From PALSA-894 sp034669145 (GTDB lineage Bacteria; Pseudomonadota; Alphaproteobacteria; Rhizobiales; Xanthobacteraceae), in contig JAXDNY010000128.1 in NCBI GenBank assembly GCA_034669145.1, positions 1 through 47,182 on the forward strand: 47,182 nt of DNA. The letters run 5' to 3'. Shown here one piece after another: positions 1-7,347 of this stretch. The first letter of the stretch is position 1. Each line of letters opens with the position of its first letter. Position numbers and translations under genes: made by a program. Under the pieces are notes generated by a model. That model was given only the letters and a program-made list of their open reading frames with translations, ran no database searches and was not told the origin of the DNA.

Positions 1-474
1 CGCGACCTGCTGGAAGTAGGTGAACTGCGACACCTCCATGCCATCGCACCAGCACTCCCAGCCGAGGCCCCAGGCGCCGAGCGTCGGGCTCTCCCAGTCG
101 TCCTCGACAAAGCGCAGATCGTGGATCGTCGGATCGATGCCGATCGCGTAAAGCGATTTCAGGTAGAGGTTCTGCAGGTCGGGCGGCGAAGGCTTCAGGA
201 TCACCTGAAACTGGTAATAGTGCTGCAACCGGTTCGGGTTCTCGCCGTAGCGGCCGTCCTTCGGGCGCCGCGAGGGCTGCACGTAGGCGGCGTTCCACGG
301 CTTCGGCCCAAGCGCGCGCAGCGTGGTCGCGGGGTGAAATGTCCCCGCCCCCATCTCCATGTCGTAGGGCTGCAGCACCACGCAGCCGTGGTCCGCCCAA
401 TAGCGCTGCAACGTCAGGATCAGGCCCTGGAACGAGTTCTTCGGGCTCATGTGGGCGGGCAATTCGTCGGACAT
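1..474 (-). CDS. glyQ: Glycyl-tRNA synthetase alpha subunit (partial, N-terminal part)
   Basis: This is the N-terminal 158 codons of the alpha chain of the bacterial alpha2-beta2 glycyl-tRNA synthetase, which charges tRNA-Gly in the cytoplasm; the left window edge cuts it. The reverse strand reads through the strongly conserved family blocks SFQGLILTLQRYW, QPYDMEMGAGTFHPAT, PWNAAYVQPSRRPKDGRYGE, NRLQHYYQFQVI and WECWCDGMEVSQF, which form the class II catalytic core. I placed the start at the ATG ending at 474 (MSDELPAH...); an in-frame ATG ending at 450 (MSPKNS...) is also possible. The beta subunit glyS would be expected just beyond the left edge. The 242 bases upstream (475-716) should hold its promoter, but I could not fix a box. 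Confidence 0.95.
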   Translation of the reverse strand, partial: MSDELPAHMSPKNSFQGLILTLQRYWADHGCVVLQPYDMEMGAGTFHPATTLRALGPKPWNAAYVQPSRRPKDGRYGENPNRLQHYYQFQVILKPSPPDLQNLYLKSLYAIGIDPTIHDLRFVEDDWESPTLGAWGLGWECWCDGMEVSQFTYFQQVA

Positions 475-716
475 TTGCGATTCGTTGCGGGGACGGGTGC
501 GGCGGCGGACCCTATTCGCCGCGTTGTTCGGGGGTCAAGCAGGCGCCGGCGCGCCCGATCTGCGCAATACATTGTATCGGCTGCCCCCGGCGCTTGTCCT
601 AACGCTTTGCGAAAGCTGCATTTTCGACTGCCGGAGACCTGTCTCGCGAGCATGAACCTAACGGCAGGTTACCGACACCAAAGAATATCGGGCTTTGGGG
701 ATTGGTGGAGGTCGAT

Positions 717-893
717 ATGACAACGCTTTTCTCGCTCTCCTTCGGCGCCGTCTTCTTCGCCTTCGTCGTCGCCGCGCTCGTCGGCCACGCCTTGCTGATC
801 GAGGCGCTCGTCCGCCCTTTTTTCGCCAAGGTAGCCCTCGCGAACAGACAGGCGCCGGCAACGAACAGCCTGCTCCCGCAGCCAGCCCGCTGA
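717..893 (+). CDS. Small single-span membrane protein, unknown function
   Basis: This is a 58-residue frame with the ATG at 717, five bases after a clear GGAGG (707-711). Residues about 4-33 are hydrophobic (FSLSFGAVFFAFVVAALVGHALLIEAL) and predict one membrane span, followed by a short basic and polar tail. It is transcribed away from glyQ. An upstream TTG at 702 would add five residues, but the ribosome site favours 717. I do not recognise the family. The good ribosome site and the hydrophobic profile argue for a real gene, while the antisense strand is also open here, so confidence is moderate. Confidence 0.5.
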   Translation: MTTLFSLSFGAVFFAFVVAALVGHALLIEALVRPFFAKVALANRQAPATNSLLPQPAR

Positions 894-1017
894 TCCCGGT
901 CCGCAATCCCGAAAAAGCGGTCACCCGTCTCCGTCAAGCTACGTCTTCGTTTCCCGCTACCCTGCTCGCGCGTTCTGAGCGCTTGGCTGACCGGCCTCCC
1001 GCGCACTAACCTTTCGC

Positions 1018-1035
1018 GCCGGCCAGATAGCCGGC
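1018..1035 (+). promoter_or_regulatory. Inverted repeat just upstream of a ribosome-binding site
   Basis: GCCGGC-CAGATA-GCCGGC can form a 6-bp stem. It ends five bases before the GGGAGGA (about 1040-1046) that serves the Bug receptor starting at 1051. It could be a leader hairpin or chance in GC-rich DNA; GCCGGC is itself palindromic, so chance is likely. Confidence 0.2.
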
Positions 1036-1050
1036 ACTCGGGAGGACAGC

Positions 1051-2031
1051 ATGCGGGTGTTTCGTCGCTTCGCCGCGCTTTGCGCGGCGCTTGCGTCTCT
1101 CGCCTCGGCCGGAGTTGCGCATAGCCAGGACTACCCGGCACGCGCGATCCGTCTCGTCGTCGCCTTCCCGGCCGGCGGACCCACTGACTTCGTCGCGCGG
1201 CTGCTCGCCGACAAGCTCAAAGGCATTCTTGGTCAGAGTGTGCTGGTCGAGAACAAGTCCGGCGCCAATGCGGCGATCGGCGCCGACTACGTCGCGAAGT
1301 CGGACCCCGATGGCTATACGCTGTTCTTCACGACCATCAGCGCGGTGGTGATGAACCCGCACCTGCGCGCGAACCTGCCGTACGATCCGGTGCGCGACTT
1401 CGCGCCCGTGACGCGGCTGGTCCTCACCACCGAAGTGCTGGTCGTCAGCACGAAGTCACCGATCAAGTCGGCGAAAGAGCTGATCGATCTCGCCAAGGAA
1501 AAGAACGGCGCACTGCCGATGGCCTCGACCGGCGTCGGGAGCCTGCCGCATCTCGCACTTGAACTCTTCCAGCAATCGACCGGGATCAAGGTGGTGCACG
1601 TGCCCTATCGCGGCGCGGCGCCCGCCGTGACCGACATTCTCGGCGGACAGGTGGTGGGCTCGTTCCTCGACCTGCCGGTGGTGATGCCGCAAATCATCGG
1701 CGGAAACTTGCGCGCGCTCGGCACTGCGTCGGCGAAGCGCGATCCGGTGTTGCCGGATTTGCCAACGTTCGACGAGCAAGGCTATCGCGACGTCTATGCG
1801 GACAACTGGTACGCGCTGTTTGCACCGGCAAAAACGCCCGCGCCGGTCATCGCCAAGCTCAACGCGGCGTTCAGGACCGCGCTGACGGACCCGGAGGTTG
1901 CCCGCAGACTGCTTGATGCGGGCGCCGTCCCGGCACCGACGACGCCGGAAGAGCTCGGTGACATCCTAAAGGCGGACTTGGCGCGCTGGGGCAAGATCAT
2001 CCGCGAGCGCAATATCAAGACAACTGAATAG
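1051..2031 (+). CDS. Bug/TctC-family tripartite tricarboxylate transporter substrate-binding protein
   Basis: This is a 326-residue periplasmic solute receptor of the Bug (TctC) family, which binds small carboxylates for tripartite tricarboxylate transporters. It has a signal peptide (residues 1-25, ending AGVAHSQ before DYPARAIRLVVAFPAGGPTD). The family landmarks are present: the PAGGPTD turn, PDGYTLFF, PYDPVRDFAPVTRL, the GVGSLPHLALELF region with VPYRGAAPAVTD, and LPTFDEQGY. Length is normal. The ATG follows a strong GGGAGGA. No tctA or tctB membrane genes lie nearby, so this is an orphan receptor, as is common in rhizobia-related and Burkholderiales genomes. The ligand cannot be read from sequence. 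It ends three bases before a convergent small gene. Confidence 0.93.
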   Translation: MRVFRRFAALCAALASLASAGVAHSQDYPARAIRLVVAFPAGGPTDFVARLLADKLKGILGQSVLVENKSGANAAIGADYVAKSDPDGYTLFFTTISAVVMNPHLRANLPYDPVRDFAPVTRLVLTTEVLVVSTKSPIKSAKELIDLAKEKNGALPMASTGVGSLPHLALELFQQSTGIKVVHVPYRGAAPAVTDILGGQVVGSFLDLPVVMPQIIGGNLRALGTASAKRDPVLPDLPTFDEQGYRDVYADNWYALFAPAKTPAPVIAKLNAAFRTALTDPEVARRLLDAGAVPAPTTPEELGDILKADLARWGKIIRERNIKTTE

Positions 2032-2034
2032 CCG

Positions 2035-2220
2035 CTACTTCGGCCGGTAAACCCCCGTCTCCGGATCGCGCTCCAGCTTGCGGACATTGTCCCGCTCATC
2101 CACCGGAGTCCGTACATCGGGATGCAGCTCGGCATTGACGCGGCGCGACTCCTTGTAGAGCCAGCGCCCCGCGAACGCCGCGCCCGCGGCGCCCAGTGCC
2201 CAGAGGATCAGCGGCGGCAT
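2035..2220 (-). CDS. Small membrane-anchored protein, unknown function
   Basis: This 61-residue protein has a hydrophobic N-terminus (LILWALGAAGAAFAGRWLY, about residues 4-22) that should anchor it in the membrane. A charged tail follows with RTPVDERDNVRKLERD and a final DPETGVYRPK. A GGAG lies seven bases before the ATG. It begins 13 bases after the SppA-like gene, so the two are probably cotranscribed. The tail resembles small proteins I associate with Bradyrhizobiaceae genomes, but I can give no function. It may act near the protease in the inner membrane; this is inference from context only. Confidence 0.7.
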   Translation of the reverse strand: MPPLILWALGAAGAAFAGRWLYKESRRVNAELHPDVRTPVDERDNVRKLERDPETGVYRPK

Positions 2221-2233
2221 TGCGTGCTCCGCC

Positions 2234-3124
2234 TCACAGCCCGTAGCGCGCCCAGATGGCGCGCGCTTCGAGCGATGAAATGAGTTCGTCGGTCAGGCCG
2301 GGGCGATCGAGCAGATCGCCGATGTTCGCGCCGACGCCCGGCGTTGCACGGCCGAACAGCCCGCGCCCGGCAGACACCACCGGCGTCTCGACCTTGTCGC
2401 CATAGCGTTCGCGCAAGGTCGAACGCAGATCGCCGATCCGGTCGACGAGCCCGTACTCGATGCCTTTGCGCGCGGCCCAGTATTCGCCGGAGAACAGGTC
2501 ATCCGGCGGACCGGCGAGCTTGGCGCCCCGGCGCGACTTCACCAGATCGATGAAGCTCGCGTGGATATCCTCCTGGATCGCCTTCAGCCGCGCGACGTGA
2601 TCCGGGTTCTCGGGCAGGAAGGGATCGAGCATCGCCTTGTTGGTGCCCGAGGTATAGATGCGCCGCTCGATGCCGATCTTGTCGATCAGCTTGGCGAATC
2701 CGAACGACGCACCGATCACGCCGATCGAACCGACAATCGAGGACGGATCGGCGACGATCTCGTCGGCCGCGCACGCGATCATGTAACCGCCCGAGGCCGC
2801 GACATCTTCCACGAAGGCGATGACGGGCCGCTCCTTTTCGGCGGCGAGCTGGCGGATGCGCTGAAATACCAGATGCGATTGAACCGCCGAGCCTCCCGGA
2901 GAATTGATCAGGAGCGCGACGGCGCGCGCGCGCGGCCACGCGAACGCACGGTCCAGCGGCTTTGCCACCGAGGACAGCGTCAATCCGGGCCGCAAAGGTG
3001 TTGAGAATCCGATGATGCCGCTCAGGCGCACCACCGGAACGACCGGGATATCCCCGCGAAACCGCCGCGGCAGCACCGGCCGCAACATCTTGACGGTTCT
3101 CTCGAGCAATCCCATCTCGGTCAT
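2234..3124 (-). CDS. S49-family signal peptide peptidase-like serine protease (SppA type)
   Basis: This is a single-domain S49 peptidase of about 296 residues, the short form common in alphaproteobacteria, expected to cleave leftover signal peptides or membrane proteins. The catalytic Ser-Lys pair is visible: Ser111 in EDVAASGGYMIACAAD and Lys163 in YTSGTNKAMLDPF. The oxyanion-region motif LLINSPGGSA is at about 71-80. VGSIGVIGASFGF is also typical. There is no long N-terminal transmembrane helix, only a basic segment, so membrane attachment is uncertain. The start is ambiguous among a GTG ending at 3127, an ATG ending at 3124 (used) and one ending at 3115; none has a strong ribosome site. 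It is probably cotranscribed with the downstream 61-residue gene. Confidence 0.9.
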   Translation of the reverse strand: MTEMGLLERTVKMLRPVLPRRFRGDIPVVPVVRLSGIIGFSTPLRPGLTLSSVAKPLDRAFAWPRARAVALLINSPGGSAVQSHLVFQRIRQLAAEKERPVIAFVEDVAASGGYMIACAADEIVADPSSIVGSIGVIGASFGFAKLIDKIGIERRIYTSGTNKAMLDPFLPENPDHVARLKAIQEDIHASFIDLVKSRRGAKLAGPPDDLFSGEYWAARKGIEYGLVDRIGDLRSTLRERYGDKVETPVVSAGRGLFGRATPGVGANIGDLLDRPGLTDELISSLEARAIWARYGL

Positions 3125-3244
3125 CACCGGGACATAGGCCGGGATTGCGGGCGGCTCAAGCCTGCAAACAGATCGTTAACCAGCAAAGGGATAGGAACCA
3201 GGGGCGGGCCGGAAAATTGTCTCGGTAGCTTACGGGAGTGGATC

Positions 3245-3349
3245 ATGAAGCTCTATCTGCTCTATCTCCTGATCACCGCGATCGCCGTGATGGCGCACCT
3301 GGGCGCTCGCCAGACGGCTGAATCCGAAACCGACAAAGCCGCAGTCTAG
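3245..3349 (+). CDS. 34-residue putative membrane peptide
   Basis: ATG at 3245, after a GGGAG (3233-3237), opens a 34-codon frame ending at TAG 3347-3349. It encodes a hydrophobic N-terminal helix (residues 2-19, MKLYLLYLLITAIAVMAHLG) and a short charged tail rich in Glu, Asp and Lys. It lies divergently from the SppA-like gene. Its stop overlaps, tail to tail, the stop of the methyltransferase gene on the other strand (3346-3348). I think peptides like this occur in related rhizobia but cannot verify that. The ribosome site and clean helix support translation. Function is unknown. Confidence 0.5.
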   Translation: MKLYLLYLLITAIAVMAHLGARQTAESETDKAAV

Positions 3350-4137
3350 CTTTCCTCCCAGCGCAGCGTTTTGCCGCCGCGCAGGATTGCCTCGGCTTCC
3401 GCGCTCGGCCGTCCATCCGCATCGTTGAGCGTCAGGCCAGGCATCACGGCAAGCGGTGCACGGCTTCCTTTGATCGCCCGGAGCAGAATTCGGATCGCCG
3501 CGGCGTTCGGTCGCGGATAGACCGGCAGCACCAATATCCCACCAAAATCCACACGCGCGGCCGACAAGACATCGGCCAGTCCGTCGGCGCGCCAGATCAG
3601 CGTCAACGTTCCGGACGGAGCGAGCAGCGACGCCGCGCGGCTCGTCCACTGCGTCAGCGTGTCCGCCGAAGCCGCGTGCGCAAGGCGGCGGTTGCGATCA
3701 GGCGAGAGATTTTGCCGCACCGGGTCGTTGAATGGCGGATTCATCAGGACGCGCGCGGCCGCGCCGGGCGCAATTCCGGCTGCGCCAAATTCGCGCTCGG
3801 GCGCCGCAACATCCAGCACCGCGATCTGCACGCGGTCCGCAAGTCCGTTGCGGGCGGCGTTGTCTTGCGCGAGTGCGGCCAGCGCGGAATCGATTTCGAC
3901 CAATGTCACCCTGACGCCGGCAACGCGCTGCGCGAGCGCGAGCCCCGCCGCGCCGACACCCCCTCCCAGTTCGACGACGTGCTCGCCGGCCCGCACGTCC
4001 GTCGCGGCGGCGAGCAGGATCGCATCGTGCCCGACCCGGTGACCGCGCCGCGGCTGGCGCAACGTGAGCCGCCCGCCAAGCACGGCGTCTTCCGTGATTT
4101 CAAGTTCAACCTCAGCCGCCATCGGAGCGAAGTTCAT
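3346..4137 (-). CDS. tRNA1(Val) adenine-37 N6-methyltransferase-like protein (TrmN6 family)
   Basis: This class I SAM-dependent methyltransferase of about 263 residues resembles TrmN6/YfiC, which makes m6A37 in tRNA1-Val. The N-terminal block GGRLTLRQPRRGHRVGHDAILLAAA and the SAM site VELGGGVGAAGLALAQR are visible. The acidic ribose-binding residue sits in VTLVEID, and the catalytic NPPF tetrapeptide (VLMNPPFND) marks N6-adenine enzymes. The start is not certain: an ATG ending at 4137 (MNFAPMAAEV) or one ending at 4122 (MAAEVELEI). Either overlaps the end of the upstream DUF2007 gene, suggesting translational coupling within a glycosyltransferase-DUF2007-methyltransferase operon. Substrate assignment to tRNA rests on family resemblance only. 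Confidence 0.85.
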   Translation of the reverse strand: MNFAPMAAEVELEITEDAVLGGRLTLRQPRRGHRVGHDAILLAAATDVRAGEHVVELGGGVGAAGLALAQRVAGVRVTLVEIDSALAALAQDNAARNGLADRVQIAVLDVAAPEREFGAAGIAPGAAARVLMNPPFNDPVRQNLSPDRNRRLAHAASADTLTQWTSRAASLLAPSGTLTLIWRADGLADVLSAARVDFGGILVLPVYPRPNAAAIRILLRAIKGSRAPLAVMPGLTLNDADGRPSAEAEAILRGGKTLRWEES

Positions 4138-4342
4138 GGCCGAGGCCGGCATCGGTGAGCAACCGGCGGGCCCGCGCGACATGATCGTTTTCTACCACGA
4201 TCCGGCGCGGCAGCATGCCGATCGAACCATCCAGCACGCTCATGTTCTGGTCGAGCACCATGTGGGGGATTCCGGCACCCTTGAGCAACGCCTCGATCGC
4301 CGTGATCAGCACTGCATCGTTGGTGCGAACGATCTCGCGCAT
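4112..4342 (-). CDS. DUF2007 domain protein (putative signal-transducing protein)
   Basis: This 76-residue protein is typical of the DUF2007 family: MREIVRTNDAVLITAIEALL, then GIPHMVLDQNMSVLDGSIGMLPRRIVV, then a helix VARARRLLTDAG. The family folds as a small PII-like alpha/beta unit and is called putatively signal-transducing. The biochemical role is not established. The start is six bases after the glycosyltransferase stop and the end overlaps the methyltransferase start, so all three are likely cotranslated. In rhizobia-type genomes I recall this gene sitting next to the methyltransferase, which fits. Confidence 0.85.
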   Translation of the reverse strand: MREIVRTNDAVLITAIEALLKGAGIPHMVLDQNMSVLDGSIGMLPRRIVVENDHVARARRLLTDAGLGHELRSDGG

Positions 4343-4348
4343 GATGTC

Positions 4349-5332
4349 CTACTCGCCCGCGGGCTCGCCGGGCGCGTTGTAGCGCAGATAGGCGAGCAAT
4401 TTGATCTCGCGCCGTCCGCGCGTAACGGTGTCGAGCACGAGGCCGCTCGCGAACGCGAGGAACGCCGCGAGCATCAGGCCGGTCGCCAGGATCGCGGTCG
4501 GAAAACGCGGCACGTTGCCCTGCTGCAGGTACGTGATGAAGATCGGGATAGCGAGCCCGATTGCGACGATCGCCAAGGCGGCGCCGATCGCGGAGAAAAA
4601 CGGCAACGGACGTTCCGCGCGATAGATCTGGAAAATGCTGAGCAGAATGCGCAGCCCGTCGCGCCAGGTATTCAGCTTGGATGCCGAGCCTTCGGGCCGC
4701 GCGTAATAGGGCGTGTCGAGTTCGGCGACCGGCAGTTCCAGCTCCAGCGCGTGAATCGTCAACTCGGTCTCGATCTCAAAGCCGCCGGAAAGAACCGGAA
4801 AGGATTTCACGAAACGGCGCGAGAACACCCGGTATCCCGACAGCATGTCGCTGAACGAATGCCCGAAGATGTGGCGCACGAAACCGGTGAGCAGGCGGTT
4901 TCCGGCGCGGTGACCGAGCCGGTAGGCTGCCTCCTCGCGATCGACCCGCGCGCCCACCACCATGTCGAGCCGCTCCTCGACCAGCCGGGCGATCATCGCG
5001 CGCGCGCTCGGCGCATCGTAGGTCGCGTCCCCGTCGGTCAGAACGTACACGTCGGCATCCACGTCGGCGAACATCCGCCGCACCACGTAGCCCTTGCCCT
5101 GATGACTCTCGCCCCGCACCACGGCGCCTGCGGCGCGCGCTGTTTCGACCGTACGGTCGGTGGAGTTGTTGTCGTAGACATATACGACCGCACCGGGCAG
5201 CGCGGCGCGAAAGTCCCGCACCACAGTGGCGATCGTGGTCTCCTCATTGTAACAGGGGACCAGAACGGCGATGCGGTGCCGCGCGAGAAGGCCCGATCCG
5301 GCTTGGCCATCGGCGCTGTCGGTGGTCAGCAT
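4349..5332 (-). CDS. Membrane-anchored GT-A family 2 glycosyltransferase
   Basis: This is a 327-residue GT2 enzyme of the dolichyl-phosphate-mannose/undecaprenyl-phosphate glycosyltransferase type. The nucleotide-sugar site begins IAVLVPCYNEETTIATVV (from about residue 21). The first acidic motif is YDNNSTDRT and the DxD-like metal site is VLTDGDATYDA. SDMLSGYRVFSRRFVKSFP and GGFEIETELTIHA are conserved in this subgroup. Two C-terminal hydrophobic spans (AIGAALAIVAIGLAIPIFI and ILATGLMLAAFLAFASGLVL) anchor it, and it ends with REIKLLAYLRYN. GGAGG precedes the ATG by five bases. It probably transfers a sugar to a polyprenyl phosphate at the inner membrane; donor and acceptor are unknown. Confidence 0.9.
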   Translation of the reverse strand: MLTTDSADGQAGSGLLARHRIAVLVPCYNEETTIATVVRDFRAALPGAVVYVYDNNSTDRTVETARAAGAVVRGESHQGKGYVVRRMFADVDADVYVLTDGDATYDAPSARAMIARLVEERLDMVVGARVDREEAAYRLGHRAGNRLLTGFVRHIFGHSFSDMLSGYRVFSRRFVKSFPVLSGGFEIETELTIHALELELPVAELDTPYYARPEGSASKLNTWRDGLRILLSIFQIYRAERPLPFFSAIGAALAIVAIGLAIPIFITYLQQGNVPRFPTAILATGLMLAAFLAFASGLVLDTVTRGRREIKLLAYLRYNAPGEPAGE

Positions 5333-5447
5333 CCCATCCTCCGGCCCGGCACCGGGCCCCGAATCATCTGGCTGCGCGGCAAGCCGCGCACTTGCCGCTG
5401 AACAATAGCGTTTCTATGTTTGTTCGTCCTCATCCCGGAGCTTCCGC

Positions 5448-6458
5448 GTGGCCGTCGTCATCCCGTTCGAAAGCCAGCCCTCGGCTTCGGTCGACCGTCT
5501 GGTCGATCTAGTCACCGCCGACATGGACCGGGTGAATTCCACGATCCTGTCGCGCACCGGGTCCGACGTGACCATGATTCCGGACGTCGCGAACCATTTG
5601 ATCAATTCCGGCGGCAAGCGGCTGCGCCCGATGCTCACGCTCGCGATGGCGCGGCTGGCCGGCTATCCGGGCGACGGCCACGTCAAGCTCGCGGCTGCTG
5701 TCGAATTCATGCACACCGCGACGCTCCTGCACGACGACGTGGTGGACGAAAGCGAGATGCGCCGCGGCCGCCTTGCCGCCCGCATGGTCTGGGGCAACGA
5801 GGCGAGCGTGCTGGTCGGCGATTTCCTGCTCGGCCAAGCCTTCAAGATGATGGTCGAGGTCGGTTCGCTGCGCGCGCTCGACATCCTGTCGTCGGCCGCC
5901 ACCGTGATTGCCGAGGGCGAGGTGATGCAGCTCGGCGCCGCGAAGAACACGGCGACCACCGAGGACGAATATCTCGCGGTGATCCGCGCCAAAACCGCCG
6001 AACTGTTCGCCGCCGCGTGCGAGGTCGGGCCAGCCATCGCCGGCCGCTCGAAGGACGAGCAGGCGGCGTGCCGTTCGTACGGCATGAATCTGGGTGTCGC
6101 GTTTCAGCTTGTCGACGATGCGCTCGACTACGGCGGCAAGTCGGCAAGGCTCGGCAAGAACGTCGGCGACGATTTCCGCGACGGCAAGATCACGCTGCCG
6201 GTGGTGCTGTCGTTCCGCCGCGGCTCGGACAGCGAGCGCGTGTTCTGGCGCCGCACGCTGGAGGACGGCGACGCGACCGATAACGATCTCGAAACCGCGA
6301 TTTCGCTGATGATCAAGCACCGCGCGCTGGAAGACACCATCAAGCGCGCGCGCCACTATGGATCGATCGCGAAGGATGCGCTCGCGCTATTCCCGGCTTC
6401 GCCGATGAAGGAAGCGCTGGTCGAAGCGGTGGACTTCGCGATCGGCCGGTCGAGCTAA
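5448..6458 (+). CDS. ispB: Polyprenyl (octa/decaprenyl) diphosphate synthase
   Basis: This is a 336-residue trans-isoprenyl diphosphate synthase that builds the side chain of ubiquinone by adding isopentenyl units to an allylic diphosphate. The two Mg-binding aspartate motifs are present: DDVVD at 96-100 (within HTATLLHDDVVDESEMRRG) and DDALD at 223-227. SGGKRLRPML and GKNVGDDFRDGKITLP also fit. The residues before the first motif are not bulky aromatics, which in this family goes with long products. The start is GTG at 5448 after a GGAGC. The stop overlaps, tail to tail, that of ispE, so two steps of isoprenoid metabolism face each other here. Exact chain length is not readable; decaprenyl is usual in related bacteria. 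Confidence 0.93.
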   Translation: MAVVIPFESQPSASVDRLVDLVTADMDRVNSTILSRTGSDVTMIPDVANHLINSGGKRLRPMLTLAMARLAGYPGDGHVKLAAAVEFMHTATLLHDDVVDESEMRRGRLAARMVWGNEASVLVGDFLLGQAFKMMVEVGSLRALDILSSAATVIAEGEVMQLGAAKNTATTEDEYLAVIRAKTAELFAAACEVGPAIAGRSKDEQAACRSYGMNLGVAFQLVDDALDYGGKSARLGKNVGDDFRDGKITLPVVLSFRRGSDSERVFWRRTLEDGDATDNDLETAISLMIKHRALEDTIKRARHYGSIAKDALALFPASPMKEALVEAVDFAIGRSS

Positions 6459-6468
6459 CTTAAGCTCG
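6451..6468. terminator. Perfect 6-bp inverted repeat spanning the convergent ispB/ispE stop codons
   Basis: CGAGCT-AACTTA-AGCTCG forms a six-base stem with a six-base loop. The ispB stop TAA (6456-6458) and the ispE stop TAG (reverse, 6457-6455) fall on its left arm and loop. Being symmetric it could act on both transcripts. No T-run follows on either strand, so a rho-independent terminator is uncertain. Confidence 0.35.
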
Positions 6469-7336
6469 CCGCACGGACCCACCAGCCCGGATGACGGGCT
6501 TGCATCCGCTGCGCCACATCCTGCGCGGCGGCAACCGATCCAAACAAGGCGAAACAGGTCGCGCCCGAGCCGGACATGCGCGCCAGCAGACAGCCCGGGG
6601 TGGCCTGGAGCGCCCGGAGCACATCCGCGATGATCGGCTGAAGCTTGATCGCGGGTATTTCCAGATCGTTACGGCGCGCGGCCAAAACCGATACCAGCGA
6701 GGCCGCGTCGGCATTGATGGCGATGAAATCGTCTGGCTGCGCCGGCGCCGTGAGTGCGGGAGCCGCGAGCGCCGCGAACACGTCCCTGGTCGGGACCGCC
6801 ACGCCCGGATTGACCAGCACCGCTGGCAACTGCGGCAGCGCGATCGGCTCGGAGAGGATTTCGCCGATCCCGCGCATCATGCGCGCTGTTGGATCGAGGC
6901 AAACCGGCACGTCGGCGCCGGTCCCGCGCGCAGCCGCGTGCAGGCGGGAATCGTCGAGGGAAAGATTGTTGTGGCGGGCAAGCAATCGCAGCGCCGCGGC
7001 TGCATCGGACGAGCCTCCGCCGAGCCCCGCCGCCACCGGCAACTGCTTGTCGAGGATAAATCGCCCGGCACGCAGGCCATCGACCCGTTCGGCCAACGCG
7101 CGCGCGGCCTTGAGCACGAGGTTGTCTTCGCCCTCACCCACCGCCTCGGCACCCGGCCCGGAAACGTCCAGTGCAAGCCTGTCACCGGGAATAAACGTTA
7201 GCCGGTCGCCGATATCCGCGAACGCGACCAGACTTTCGATCTCGTGATAGCCATCGGCGCGCCGCCCGAGCACGTGCAGCGTCAAATTGACCTTGGCGGG
7301 AGCGAACTCGGTGAGTCCGCGCGGGGCAGCCGGCAC
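6455..7336 (-). CDS. ispE: 4-diphosphocytidyl-2-C-methyl-D-erythritol kinase
   Basis: This GHMP-family kinase phosphorylates CDP-methylerythritol in the MEP route to isopentenyl diphosphate. The N-terminal signature FAPAKVNLTLHVLGRRADGYHEIESL contains the conserved Lys (about residue 15). The glycine-rich ATP loop is PVAAGLGGGSSDAAAALRLL, and the C-terminal GHMP motif is LLARMSGSGATCFALF. About 293 residues is normal. The same frame stays open for 62 codons upstream into the TPR gene, but that stretch is low-complexity Arg and reads as a shadow. I chose GTG ending at 7336 (VPAAPRGLTEF), 11 bases after the TPR stop. Expression probably depends on the TPR transcript. Confidence 0.93.
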   Translation of the reverse strand: MPAAPRGLTEFAPAKVNLTLHVLGRRADGYHEIESLVAFADIGDRLTFIPGDRLALDVSGPGAEAVGEGEDNLVLKAARALAERVDGLRAGRFILDKQLPVAAGLGGGSSDAAAALRLLARHNNLSLDDSRLHAAARGTGADVPVCLDPTARMMRGIGEILSEPIALPQLPAVLVNPGVAVPTRDVFAALAAPALTAPAQPDDFIAINADAASLVSVLAARRNDLEIPAIKLQPIIADVLRALQATPGCLLARMSGSGATCFALFGSVAAAQDVAQRMQARHPGWWVRAASLS

Positions 7337-7347
7337 GGGAGAAAGGT

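Noticed and set aside
4064..5401. A 445-codon plus-strand frame across the DUF2007 and glycosyltransferase genes
   Set aside because: It is antisense to two well-supported genes and low in hydrophobic core pattern; a GC-driven shadow.
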